The notes under the pieces were generated by a model. The model was given only the letters and a program-made list of their open reading frames with translations. It was not told the DNA's origin and ran no database searches. Source: Euclidia mi (lineage: Eukaryota; Arthropoda; Insecta; Lepidoptera; Erebidae). From it: DNA of 64,000 nucleotides. Within the stretch, counting starts at the first letter, position 1. The number at the start of each line of letters is the position of its first letter. Where the stretch lies: contig OX123190.2 in the NCBI GenBank assembly GCA_944739405.2, positions 60,593,805-60,657,804 of the forward strand, read 5' to 3'. This document shows, piece after piece, positions 1 to 9,909 of the stretch. A program made the position numbers and the translations under genes.

Positions 1-18
1 TTATTTATTAATTAGTGC

Positions 19-866
19 ATGGATAGTGACAGTGACGATTTTTATTCTGCTAGTAGCGACCAAGACAGTTACATAAGTGTTCCTTCTTTGGTAGAAAACT
101 TGCAATCTTTGTTCTCTGGTGTTTCGAGAGACTTTAATTGTGTCCATATTAATGCACAGAGTATTCCCGCCCATTTCCCTGATATGCTGGCTAGTTTTGA
201 CTGTAAGAATATCCATGCTATTCTAGTCTCTGAATCATGGCTTAAGCCATGCATTCCTTCGGCTTCGTATACTCTGCCTGGCTTCCAGCTCATTAGGAAT
301 GACCGGACTTGGAGTGGTGGCGGTGGTGTTGCCATTTATCTCCGTTCACATATTGCTTATTCAGTATTAAACATGTCCCCACAGCCACCCCCACCCAATG
401 CCGGTGAGCATCTCTTCCTGGAAGTTGAGCTGCACCATACAAAAATTCTCCTTGGTGTTTACTATTGTCCATCTTTGCGTGTTGATTTCTTTTCATCCTT
501 CGAGAATCTTTTAATTAATCTATCACCCTCTTACAGTCAAACCATAATCATGGGTGACTTTAACACCTGTCTTCTTAAAAACGATTCACGTTCCTCTTCT
601 CTCTTCTATAGCTGTCTCCACTAATCTGCATATACTTCCCCTGAATGCCACTCATCACTTTCCAAATTCTACACCTTCACTTTTAGACCTCATATTTGCC
701 TCATCGCTTGGCCATGTTGCTAACATGGCCAATGTAGTGCAGATGCATTTTCCTACCACGATCTCATTTATCTGTCCTATAAAATTCGTCCCCCCAAGGC
801 AAAGTCTAGAACTCTCTTGCTTCGCAATTTTAGTCGTATGGATATTGATAGTCTCATTGATGATGC
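19..866 (+). pseudogene. Element A: apurinic-like endonuclease domain, broken
   Basis: This is the N-terminal part of the single ORF, starting MDSDSDDFYSASSDQ. It covers the exonuclease/endonuclease/phosphatase fold that nicks target DNA to prime reverse transcription: HINAQSIP (Asn near residue 45), SESWLKP (catalytic Glu near 71), RNDR-GGGVAIYLRS and GDFNT (near residue 180). The frame is lost near 600, and homology resumes in another frame (TNLHILPLNATHHF, about 618-660). The second half of the domain continues to the MITE insertion at 870. The acidic leader before the domain is also present in elements B and C, so the start at 19 is credible. Confidence 0.8.
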
Positions 867-869
867 TAA

Positions 870-1638
870 AGGTGGATACAGACTTTGCGAGGCATGCGCT
901 ACGAATGGCGCACAACGAATGAGGCGTGCGTGTTGAATAACTATACCAACATATGCTCGGGTCGAGCCATCGCGTACGAAGCAAACGTCTCGTTTGCCTG
1001 TCTTCATGTTTGTTGCGAGGCATGTGCTACGCACAGATGCGCGCGTGCGAGCCGCGCGTCTGCGCAGTGCGGCAGCCGGCTCATTGTAAGCAGTGCGTTG
1101 CGTTTGGACGGTTGTGTCCGCGTCGCTGTGATGCGAGCACGCATTATGGACGACAACGAAATATTATTACAGCTTATTTCCGTATTCATAACGCAGGCGG
1201 AAGAACTTTTTAACCCGCCAACGACGATGACTTTTTCTTTCCTTTTTTTTTCAATAATTGAATTAATAATTATAAAAGCAGCAGCGGATACGCGCACGCG
1301 ATGCAAAGACCATCTTGACTGCTGCTGTGTGGGTTGGATCGGCCCGAGCATGCGCTGCGCGCTGTTTGTCCCGAACAAACGCAGTTTCATTTTCGCAGTC
1401 GAGGCGTACGTGGTTATTGTACGCGGTGCACACCTCGAACGTGCATGCGCGGCTACGTCCACAACTAATGTAATGCTCGCACTGAAGCACTTTGATCTTG
1501 TAGCATTTGCCGACACTCGTTGATTCGCCCTCGCACGTGCGTAGCACATGCCTCGCCACGAATATAAAGGTACACACCTTGCGAGGCATGCGCTGTGCGC
1601 CGTGCGCAGTGCATGCCTCGCAAAGTCTGTATACGGCT
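870..1638. mobile_element. GC-rich MITE with 28-bp terminal inverted repeats inside element A
   Basis: The outer 28 bp are inverted repeats with three mismatches near the tips; the inner 22 bp (876-897 against 1611-1632) are perfect. TAA flanks both sides (867-869 and 1639-1641), and removing the insert plus one TAA restores the reading frame of element A between DA and AIDW. This supports a 3-bp target duplication, as in PIF/Harbinger-like transposons. The motif GCGAGGCATG recurs inside on both strands (888, 1016, about 1547-1556, 1581, 1611). Positions 1581-1621 alone fold into a hairpin. The long ORFs here are not protein-like; they are alternate readings of the GC-rich repeats. I see no transposase. 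Confidence 0.75.
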
Positions 1639-1641
1639 TAA

Positions 1642-3695
1642 GGCAATTGACTGGAAACCACTACTGGATGCTGAAACTGTAGACCACAAAATCCAGTTAT
1701 TTGAGAAAAATATTATCGACCTCTACGATGCTCATGCACCTGTTTGTGCTATTAAATTAAAGCATGCGCGTTCACCCTGGCTTATTGAGGAAATAAGAGT
1801 ACTGATTCAGAAAAAAGCAGCGGCTAAGTCTAAGTTAAAATCAAAACCTACTGAGGTAAATAAATTAAAATACATTACACTCAGAAATCACTGCAACAGG
1901 GTGTGTAGGGATGCACAACGCCAGCATATCCATAGCTCTGTAGAAAACGGAAAATTCATTTCTCAAATCTTTAGGAGTTGGAAGGCAAAGTCAGAATATT
2001 AATCCTTACAACTTTGATATTAATTTGCTTAACCAGCACTTCTCTGCTTCGTCCAATTTTGAAAGGACAATCAAATTGAGTACAATTAATTATCTTTCAT
2101 TGCTTTCAACTCCTGATTATACTCCTTTTGTCTTTAGTCAGTTTACTGCATGTGTTATTAAGAAGAGCGTTTTATCCATTAGCTCTAACGCTGTTGGTTC
2201 TGATGGTATCACCCGTAATATGATCCTCCCCATCCTTGATGTTATCCTGCCTATTATCACGTACATGTTCAACTTCTCAATTACTAGTGGCATGTTTCCT
2301 ACAGCTTGGAAGTATGCTCATGTGGTTCCTCTACCTAAAAAGTCCAATCCTGTATCCTTCTCAGAATTCCAGCCCATATCCATACTACCCTTCCTTTCCA
2401 AAGTCTTTGAACGTCTTATCTATAATCAACTCAACTCATTCCTTATTAAAAACAACATCCTCAATCCTTTTCAATCAGGTTTCCGTTCAGGTCATAGTAC
2501 CACGACTGCACTTGTCAATATTACGGATGATATCAGGTCAGGCATGGAGGATGGCAAGCTCACAATTCTCTGTTTGTTGGATTTCAGCAATGCTTTCAAC
2601 ACCGTTGACTTCGATGTTCTCCTTGCCATTCTAAGCTCTCTTAGCATATCTCCATCAGTGATTGACTGGTTTCGTAGTTACCTGGTTGGCCGCCGGCAGC
2701 GTGTCCATCTGGATGAAACTTATTCGTCCTGGTGTGACAATACTGCGGGTGTACCTCAGGGCGGCGTTCTTTCTCCTCTGCTCTTCTCAATCTTTATCAA
2801 TTCAATATCTAATTTTATTTCTAGTTCCTACCACCTCTATGCAGATGATTTGCAAATCTACAATCAAGCGAAGCTTGAAAATTTGTTGTTAGGCGTCGCC
2901 AGTATTAATAAGGATCTAGTTGCTATATCTGAATGGACTGAAACGTATGGTCTTAAGGTTAATCCCCTTAAAACACAGGCTATAAATATCGGCAGCTCTA
3001 GATTTATTTCTAGGATTAACTGGTCTATGCTTCCCCAGGTGTCTTTTGCAGGTGCTTTTATACCTTTCAGTAAAGATGTTAAGAATCTGGGGATATACAT
3101 AGACACAACATTTTTTTGGACCATCCAGCTACAATACATCAGTCGACGTCTTTTTGCTGCCGGAGCATCATTGAGACAACTGCGTAATTTGCTTCCCACT
3201 GCCACTAAAATTGCACGTGTGCAATCTATTCTACTTCCCATTCTTGACTATGCCGATGCCAGCTATCTCGATCTCAACAATGATCAGCTTGATAAACTTG
3301 AGCAACTCCAAAATTTCTGTATAAGATTCATATACGGGTTACGCAAATATGATCATATCTCCGAATTTCACATGAAGCTCAAGTGGCTGCCTATCCGCCT
3401 TCGACGGAATACTCACATTCTCTGTCTTCTCTATAATATTCTATACAATCCTTCATTTCCCTTATATCTCAAAACACGCTTTGAATACCTTCACGACACA
3501 CATACGAAGTGCTTAAGATCATCGGAGAATCTTAGATTGAAAGTTCCTTCACACACTACGGTTTTCTACGACAATTTTTTTACTGTACAGGCTGTACGAT
3601 TGTGGAATTCGTTGCCTGAGATAATACGACAGGCTCAGTCTTTAACAGTATTTAAGAAACTCGTCACTAATCACTACTTGGCAGATATTCCTTGA
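1642..3695 (+). pseudogene. Element A: linker and reverse transcriptase
   Basis: This part downstream of the MITE begins AIDWKPLLDAETVDHK and runs to a stop at 2002. After a frameshift, a 557-codon open frame (2025-3695) carries the complete polymerase: GSDGITRNM, FRSGHSTTT (FQPISILPFLSKV before it), DFSNAFNTVDFDVLL (first catalytic Asp), GVPQGGVLSPLLFSI, and the YADD box at 2838-2849 with both catalytic Asp residues. The C-terminal 'LDYADASYLDL' and 'KYDHISEFHMKLKWLPIR' blocks are also present. In life it would copy its own RNA at the nicked chromosomal target. The polymerase frame is open, but the whole ORF is not translatable because of the frameshifts and the MITE. Confidence 0.85.
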
Positions 3696-3852
3696 CTGCT
3701 CTTTTAAACTTGCACTAATATTATATATGGTATCTATTTATATATTTTATAATGTATGTATATATATATATTTATGGTACCTATTTATATATTTTATAAT
3801 GTATGTATTTATGTATTTAGTAATTTTAGTATGTAAGTAAATAGTATTGTTA

Positions 3853-4809
3853 TTAGTTTTGCTGAGCTCCTATGAATACACTATTCCATAAAGTACACCA
3901 TAATTTACCCACTCTCTCAGTCACTAAATCATTGTATTCCATTCTTGGTTGTCTGGCAGAAATCGCATTTTGCGATAAGACCGCCCTTGTACCACTAGAC
4001 TTAAGTTCTTCTTTTGATCCATGTATTCTTGGTTTTCTGGTGTACAATAAAGAGTTACTATGTATCTATTAATCGTAGAGAGTCATACCTTACTGTTGGC
4101 GCAAAAGTTTCATCAAAATCTATCCCTACTGTCTGTGAATATCCATTTGCACAGAGTCTGGATTTGTAACGAGGACCTGTTGGTTCACTTTTGATGCGAA
4201 ACACCCACTTGCATCCGATAATCTTGATGTTTTGTGGCTTTTCTATCAATGTCCAAGTCCCATTTTTGTCATGTGATTCTAATTCTTCTTTTATTGAATT
4301 GTTCCACTTTTCAGAGTTAATTGAGGTTGAAGCTTCCTTTTAATTCTGAAGAATCTTGTCATCACTATAGCACAGATAAGTTTTATCTTCATTTTCATTT
4401 AATTTTGAAAATGCTTTGTTTCTTGGTCTCAAGTTAATTTTGCAAGGTGCTGATGATGTTTGGACTTTTTATATAGTATATAATCAGTATCTGAGTTATC
4501 TCCTTGATCTGATAAATATTCACTAGATGTGTTTGTAGTTTTTGATGTGTCGTTGGAATTCTGAGATGTATAGTTATCATTTTGTTCCAATGATGGATCA
4601 TATGTTGTTCCATTTTCTGTCAGATTTAAAGGAAGGTAGTTTCTTTTTACTGTGGTCTCTAGAAAAACAGCATCCTTGCTTTTAATAACAGTTTTGGAAG
4701 CAGGCATTATGAATCTATACCCTTTTGTATTATCACAGTATCCAATGAATATTGCTTTATGTGATTTACTCTCCCATTTTTTGCGTTTTTCTTTTGGAAG
4801 ATGAATCAT
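3853..4809 (-). pseudogene. Copia RT N-terminal half and IN-RT linker
   Basis: The minus-strand frame 4809-4429 starts MIHLPKEKRKKWESKS and carries the copia integrase C-terminal block (KAIFIGYCDNTKGYRF) and a Ser/Asn-rich linker. Frame 4249-4058 is the start of copia RT: KIIGCKWVFRIKSE, YKSRLCANGYSQ, GIDFDETFAPTVRYDSLR. Below it, in another frame (about 4030-3870), a degraded 'YGLKQ...WN' region is recognisable around RSYRKMRFLPDNQEWN. The polymerase YxDD box is absent because the copy ends. Stops and frame changes separate every piece. Confidence 0.7.
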
Positions 4810-4819
4810 TGCTTCGCAG

Positions 4820-5925
4820 CCAAATATTTTTAGATGGCTTATATTTGGTTTCTTCTTAGACCATACTTCTTCTGGAGTTTTATATCCCAGTGAAAGTGTA
4901 GGAGTTCTATTAATGATGTAAGCAGCTGTGTGTATCGCTTCTGCCTAATACAGTTTAGCCATATTTGCATTAATTAACAGACACTTCGCTTTTTCAACAA
5001 GCGTACGATTCATTCGAAACACCAGGTGTTGTTGTTTGATGAATAATACCGGCTGTTGCTAGGAACTCAGAAAAAGTACTGTTTAAATATTCAAGTCCAT
5101 TGTCTGTACGTAAACATTTTATTCAGCACTCTAATTGGTTTTCAACTTGACATTTAAATTCTTTAAATTATAGAAGAGCTTCAGATTTCTTCTTTAAGAA
5201 ATAAACAAAGACTTGCTTTGAAAAATCATCAATAAATGTGATTAGGTACATTGCACCGCCAATGGAAGTGGCCTCCATTGGGCCACATAAATCTGAATGC
5301 GCGTATTCAAGTTATTCTGTGGCTCTTGAATGACTTGACTTGAATGGCAGGCGTGTTTGCTTACCTTCTAAACAAGTCACACAGGTCAGATTGTCAGCTT
5401 TCTTAGATAATTGCACACCATCTGTATTTTTTTCAATTTTCTTCAAATCACTGATATTGAGATGCCGCACTCGCTGGTGCCAGGGATAAATATCTTGTTT
5501 ATCAACATCGAAAATGTATGCTTGAACATTGAATAGGTTGAGCCGTTACATATTGTTGATTAAGATAGCTGTTGCAACTATTTTCTTATGACTGTTACAG
5601 TTCAATATTACACAGCCTTCATTATCGAATTTCACTTCACCGCCATGATTTACAATCTGACTGACTGATAGTAGGTTTGTTGCCAATCCAGGTACATATA
5701 AAACATTTTGGAATAACACTTTATTACTCCGACCTCTATCATCACAGATATCCAGGCTTAGCTGTCTAGAGCTTTCTACAGGTAAGGATTTGTTATTTGC
5801 AACTGTTATAGTATTTACCAGCCTCATATGCATTGAGGCACCGGAGTCTATATACCAGGCATCACTGTTACTGACAGTAGCTATGAATGCAGCAGTATAG
5901 TTAAAACTTTCAGGTTTCTGTTTCT
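4820..5925 (-). pseudogene. Copia protease and integrase remnants
   Basis: The minus-strand frame 5833-5546 holds the end of the protease and the spacer (LFQNVLYVPGLATNLLSVSQ, a block diagnostic of copia elements). Downstream, about 5500-5130, interrupted frames read as the integrase zinc finger (a His-His-Cys-Cys arrangement: WHQRVRHLN, then C..C before LEGKQ) and the catalytic core around the first Asp (SDLCGPM, then YLITFIDDFSKQVFVYFL). Several in-frame stops are present. The enzyme would insert the cDNA into the chromosome; this copy cannot make it. Confidence 0.7.
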
Positions 5926-5929
5926 GTTA

Positions 5930-6680
5930 AGACTTGCACTATGTGCTTATATGGCCATATTTATTGCATTTGAAACAGCGAGGACCTTTTGATTTTGGTT
6001 TTCTGAATACCTTTTTCTTAGAATTAGTTGCAAAAGCATTTGTATCAATGTTGCTAATTTTAACATCCTGTAGAGTTTTAGCTTTAACTGAATCGGCAAT
6101 TACTTTCATACCAGAACTTTCGATGGCCATGATCATCGGTTTGTATGTTTCAGGTAGACCGGAGAGAAGCAGGGTTCCTAGCCACTCATCATCCACTTTG
6201 AAGCCGATATTACGTAGCTAATGAGCCGCGGTGACTACTTTACTGACATATTCTTCTACATTTTGACACTCTGCGAGACTTGTCGTACATAATTCACGAA
6301 GTAAACCTACTCGGCGTGTTAGCCCTGAGTCATCGAAAGCATTTGCCAGGTTGTCCCAAACTTCCTTTGCTGACGTCGCATCTTATATGTGACCATAATT
6401 CACGGTGTCCACTAACCGGATTATCTTTGTTCTCGCTTTAAGATCACGTTTTTGGCTATCCGCGTCGCTGGTTGGGTTTTCTATACAATCCTATAATTCC
6501 TCATGTTCAAGGTGTGTTTTTACAGCAAACTTCCATCTGGAGTAATTGTCGCGGCCAGTTAGTTTTTCTATTAACGTCAGCTGGTTATTTGAAGACAATT
6601 TCAACACTTTTTCGAAACTTGGCGGTACCACGTTCGTTATTTTAGGTTTTTTTATGCACTTACACTTTTTACTTTTCCAG
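5930..6680 (-). pseudogene. Copia Gag
   Basis: Minus-strand Gag in pieces. An N-terminal region (LIEKLTGRDNYSRWKFAVKT) is followed after stops by the central helical region (EWLGTLLLSGLPETYKPMIM) and a nucleocapsid zinc knuckle at about 5960-5940 (CFKCNKYGHIST, a CX2CX4H start). Gag would package the element RNA. The order and spacing match copia, where Gag and Pol share one frame. The coding start is uncertain: the most upstream open frame runs through the primer-binding site and cannot be the true start. Confidence 0.7.
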
Positions 6681-6698
6681 GGCAACTGGGCCCATAAC
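6681..6698 (-). promoter_or_regulatory. Copia primer-binding site (initiator tRNA-Met type)
   Basis: On the minus strand the sequence GTTATGGGCCCAGTTGCC lies one base after the end of the presumed LTR. Drosophila copia uses an internal half of initiator tRNA-Met as primer, and its site begins with the same GTTATGGGCCCAG. The match is from memory of that site; position and orientation agree with Gag downstream. Confidence 0.6.
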
Positions 6699-6699
6699 T

Positions 6700-7077
6700 T
6701 GATGAATTTCAAATAAGTGGAAGACGGCTTACAAGGAACTTTCTCGTAGTGATCAAAACGTATACTAAAACAAAACTTGTGTTTCCAGAGACAAGAAAAC
6801 TAAAAAAATATGAAATGGCATTCGAAGGCTCTAAATTTAAATTAACATGTCAATAGTATAGGTGGCCACTCCCAAACCGCTTAGCCCGACTGCAGTTTGT
6901 AATAGCTGGTGAAGGTGAATTAACATTTAAATAAAATGTTTGCAAACTTATGTTGTTTAATTTAACTAAGAATAACGTTAGGACGATGATGAAGATCAAC
7001 TATACATCATCATCCTAGTTTGGGATCAAGATGGATCATTAGGAGTAGTATTTATGATTCTTATGCATATATCAACA
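6700..7077 (-). repeat. Copia 5' LTR (probable)
   Basis: On the minus strand this begins TGTTGATATATGC and ends ATTCATCA, giving the TG...CA ends of an LTR, and it directly precedes the primer-binding site. The left-hand limit is a guess, because there is no second LTR in the window to compare. The length (about 378 bp) is reasonable for copia. Confidence 0.4.
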
Positions 7078-7113
7078 ATTTAGAAACTTATTATCTCTTG
7101 CATATTTATTATT

Positions 7114-7612
7114 CCCGGCGGGAATGAGGTCGGGTATGTCATACCCGAGAAGTTTTAAACGCAGATAATTAAATTTTGCTGTTGTCTTACGAGTCCTCAC
7201 TTTTCAGTAGCTGGAGGTAAGGGTTCGAAGGGCGAGGTATAGTATCGGGTTTAGTGTGTCGCCCGCGGCGACGGCTGATTCACATAGGTCCAAGTGGTTG
7301 GGGTACGTCACACCCGACCTCGTAGTCAGTGTTGTATTTTTTTGTGAACAGTATTTTTTTTATTTACAGTTATTTAGATTATTTATGATTAATTTTGGAT
7401 TATATGAGATGTCTTATGTAGAAAATGAATATCGGCTACGAGAACTATTAAAAAACTGGTCAAATGCTAGCGCCTGTGTTGCCGAGAGTGAAAAGAAATT
7501 TATAATATAAATAAATAAGTGAAGAAAGAGATTCGGAACAAGAGGATAATATGGAAAATTTGGTAGAGCCGTAATCTGTGCCGGCGGCTGCTGAGTGAAC
7601 TCAGAAATAAGA
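7114..7612 (+). mobile_element. piggyBac element 5' end, yabusame-like
   Basis: It begins CCCGGCGGGAATGAGG followed by a 17-nt hairpin (CGGGTATG T CATACCCG, about 7131-7147), then 'CAGTAGCTGGAGG' and a second diverged copy of the hairpin motif (GGGTACGTCACACCCGACC, 7300-7318). This is the terminal organisation I know from the silkworm yabusame piggyBac elements. The expected TTAA target site is not preserved at the left edge. Only the 5' end and the beginning of the transposase gene are present; the copy stops before the SINE at 7619. Confidence 0.6.
7409..7510 (+). pseudogene. piggyBac transposase N-terminus (fragment)
   Basis: From ATG 7409 a 33-codon frame reads MSYVENEYRLRELLKNWS and stops at 7510; shifted frames just after it read acidic (RDSEQEDNMENLVEP). 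A short helical start followed by an acidic stretch is how yabusame-type transposases begin. It sits the right distance from the element's 5' end. No catalytic domain follows. I have no alignment, so the assignment rests mainly on context. Confidence 0.4.
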
Positions 7613-7618
7613 CGGACA

Positions 7619-7867
7619 TTTTTTTTATAGGCTCACGCCTGTATCCTCGAAGGGGTAAGCAGAGGTGTAATATTACACCCACATTTCGCCATGAATTTTT
7701 AGGTCCCACTTAATAGGGGGCGAGCCTACTGCCGTTACCGGGCACATAACCAGACTCCGTGGTGCTACTGAGAATTCGGAAAAACCCAGTAACACTTTTG
7801 CCCGTTCCGGGAATCAAACCCGGGACCGATCAGCAGTCCCATACGCGATCCACTGGACTACGGAGGC
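7619..7867 (-). mobile_element. SINE family c, tRNA-headed
   Basis: Read from 7867 downward it has a pol III A box (TAGTCCAGTGG) and B box (GGTTTGATTCC) in a tRNA-like head, then a body ending near 'CAGGCGTGAGCC' and a short T/A run. A second copy lies at 39013-39266. It would be transcribed by RNA polymerase III and mobilised by a LINE in trans. It is not a tRNA gene: the tRNA-like part does not close an acceptor stem, and the body continues for 180 bp. Confidence 0.75.
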
Positions 7868-7997
7868 AGTCAAAATATTGCTGCACAAAAATGTATGCAA
7901 CACGCTATTTTCATTTCATGTGCAGAGATTGTGCTGATTATTAGTTGTAACTTTGGTGCTCTGTTACATGGTCTCATAAGACTTTACAGCTCCTTTT

Positions 7998-8200
7998 TAT
8001 TTATAACTAGCGACCCGTTCCGGCTTCGCACGGGTGCAATGCTTTTTAGGCATGTTCTATACCTACATATAAACCTTCCTGTTGAATCACTCTATCTATT
8101 AAAAAACCGATTCAAAATCTGTTGCGTAATTTTAAAGATTTAAGCATACATAGGGACAGACAGACAGAAGATAAACTTTGTTTTATACTATGTAGTGACA
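7998..8200 (+). repeat. Dispersed repeat fragment (ctagcgacccg type)
   Basis: This starts CTAGCGACCCGTTCCGGCTTCG and carries 'TTGAATCACTCTATCTATTA', 'AAAGATTTAAGCATACATAG' and a 'GGGACAGACAGACAG' block before 'TTGTTTTATACTATGTAGTGA'. I know these words as the 3' part of a repeat very common in arthropod genomes, probably the 3' end of an RTE-class LINE, but I cannot confirm the class here. Confidence 0.5.
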
Positions 8201-8278
8201 ATTACAAGAGCCTATTATTATGTTGATTTACCGAAGAAATTGGAACTTTATTAGATTTTTATGCGAAAAGAAGTTAAA

Positions 8279-8540
8279 AGCGGCGATAGCTCAGTGTTGT
8301 ACGTAACGAACTGCCGAGACGCTGGTCTCGGGTTCGGTCCCCAGGTACCCCGGGCACACACCTCTGACGTTTCGAAGTTATATGTGTATTAAATAAATAA
8401 TGTTATCGCTCGCTTAATTATGTGCCCGGTAGATGGCAATAGGCCCACTATTACATTGGGACCGAAAAATAACAGGCGAAGTGTCCAACCCCTTCGGGGA
8501 TAAAAGGCGAGAAGTTATGTTATGTAGTTATGTTATGTTA
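8279..8540 (+). mobile_element. SINE family b, copy 1
   Basis: The head GCGGCGATAGCTCAGTG holds an A box and the B box GGTTCGGTCCC lies at 8331-8341; the body contains 'GTGCCCGGTAGATGGCAATAGG' in two parts and ends in a (TTATG)n-like tail. Two more copies lie at 40800-41070 (minus) and 45951-46215 (plus). The middle of the body of this copy is shorter than in the copy at 45951. Confidence 0.75.
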
Positions 8541-9909
8541 AAGAGGTTAACAATATAAAATTTTATTTTGTCATAAAAAAATATATATACTTTATTATTT
8601 CAATAAAAAGTAACGCTTTTCGGTACTTAATGCTCGTATTTTATTTGTTAATCTTGTCGAATGGATACTATTATTGATATATCTTAAGCTTTAATGCTAA
8701 TTACACAATCATAGTAGTCAAAATGAATCTTCAAACTTTTGGGTATCTCCCACCCACCTTATCGCTAGTGTAACAATTTCTCACCTCATTCACGCCGGGT
8801 TTAAAAACTTACCTACCTAATGCCTTTCCTTGCGCTGTAAAGTTGACTTTCAAATAAGTCATTATTTTGTAGGTGTAAAAATCGCTTTCCAAGAATAAAC
8901 ATCAATAAGGCTGCTCAGTTTGTCGCTCCAATAAATGTTCTCAATGGTAATGTAAACAAAAACACACTTGGTGTTTATTCTGTACTCGTAAACCCAATTT
9001 CGGCACCCTCAAGTAAGCTTTATGAAAATCACTTCATATTTATATATATATATTATTTTTTTGGCTGGATGATAATGCCCATCCAAAAGGCCAACTGTTT
9101 ATTATATACCAGCTTCTAACCACAACTCCGCCCACGTGGGCGTCGGTGCTAATATGCTACCCTGATTTACTATTACCGCAGAGTTTGTTAAAAAACCGTT
9201 TGCGATTTTGCGCGAAAAAGAATCATCCATCCAAAAAACCCAAATTTTTGTGTTTATAACAGTAGTCGGATTAATTAAACGTGAGTATATTTTGACCGTG
9301 TCGCGGCCAAAATGAGGTTCCGAATTTTGACCACGATAAGTGCACTCTTTATTCCTACACTCTTATATTCCCTTGGCCTCATGATCTCCTGCCGCTTTCT
9401 CTACCACAGGACCTAATAGGCAGTTGTTCATTTACATAACTTACTCGTAACTGGACGCTGCGAGTTAACTTCTATGAATTTCATAATATTGTTAACATGC
9501 GCAAAACAAGCACGACACAGTACAATATTTTGACGAAGTAATCACATTGGTACAAGCAATTTTTTACATAGCTTTATACAATCCCAAAGGATTTTTAGGT
9601 TGTTGTTCCAATAAGAAAATAAGCTGAAGCTAGAAATAGCTCATTCCATACAACACGTTGATTCCCTTTACGTAAATGAAAGCCGCGCGGTACGGCTGCG
9701 AAGCTGTAATTTAGATAGATGGAGCAACAGAATCGGCCCCAATAGCCAGTTAATAAGGCGATTGAGGCATCGGCCGACTACCCACCGAAATATATATCGA
9801 GCTCAAATATTGGACCATTTGTCTGCACTCGGTGGACTTTCGCTCGATTACCCTTTGATTGCTCTCTGTCTTCCTGTGTTCAGTCTCGCAGACTCTTTTG
9901 TTTCACTAA
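8541..9909. other. Unassigned AT-rich DNA with one small MITE
   Basis: No gene is recognisable. Positions 9056-9072 and 9222-9238 are 17-bp inverted repeats (TTTTTTGGCTGGATGAT against its complement with one mismatch) bounding a 183-bp interval, which looks like a MITE. The rest is AT-rich with short GC islands and no long protein-like frame. Confidence 0.4.

Larger units (their letters stand above)
1..3850 (+). mobile_element. Non-LTR retrotransposon A (CR1/Jockey group), decayed
   Basis: A LINE copy whose 5' UTR begins outside the window. It has one endonuclease-reverse transcriptase coding region in pieces, then an AT-rich 3' UTR (3696-about 3850) with an imperfect direct repeat (around 3727-3765 and 3773-3810). 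It is the same family as elements B (19.0-22.6 kb), C (28.9-32.5 kb) and D (50.9-64 kb): all share the N-terminal Asp/Ser-rich leader, the endonuclease motif HINAQSIP and the polymerase motif HLYADDLQIY. Unlike B-D it lacks the conserved 'taaggtagactgg' 3' UTR block and (TAAA)n tail. It stops near 3850 where copia sequence starts, so its 3' end is missing or has been replaced. The clade is uncertain. Confidence 0.85.
3851..7077 (-). mobile_element. Ty1/copia retrotransposon, decayed and 3'-truncated
   Basis: Read on the minus strand, this holds a 5' LTR (about 7077-6700), a copia-type primer-binding site, Gag with a zinc knuckle, protease, integrase and the first part of the reverse transcriptase, in the copia order PR-IN-RT. 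The RT ends abruptly near 3855, just after the motif region preceding the catalytic YxDD, and no RNase H or 3' LTR follows; element A abuts it there. Many stops and frameshifts interrupt every domain, so this is an old copy. A deletion or a rearrangement with element A could explain the truncation. Confidence 0.8.

Noticed and set aside
885..1549. Cysteine-rich ORFs of 181-212 codons on both strands
   Set aside because: They lie wholly inside the inverted-repeat MITE and arise from its GC-rich repeats; no protein-like composition or domain.
3853..4072. Overlapping 64-66 codon ORFs on both strands
   Set aside because: Shadows; the copia RT homology here lies in yet another, interrupted frame.
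7790..7867. Possible tRNA gene (A and B boxes)
   Set aside because: No acceptor-stem closure and the same unit recurs with a long body at other sites; these are SINE heads. The same applies to 8281, 17430, 25300, 37309, 41070 and 45951.
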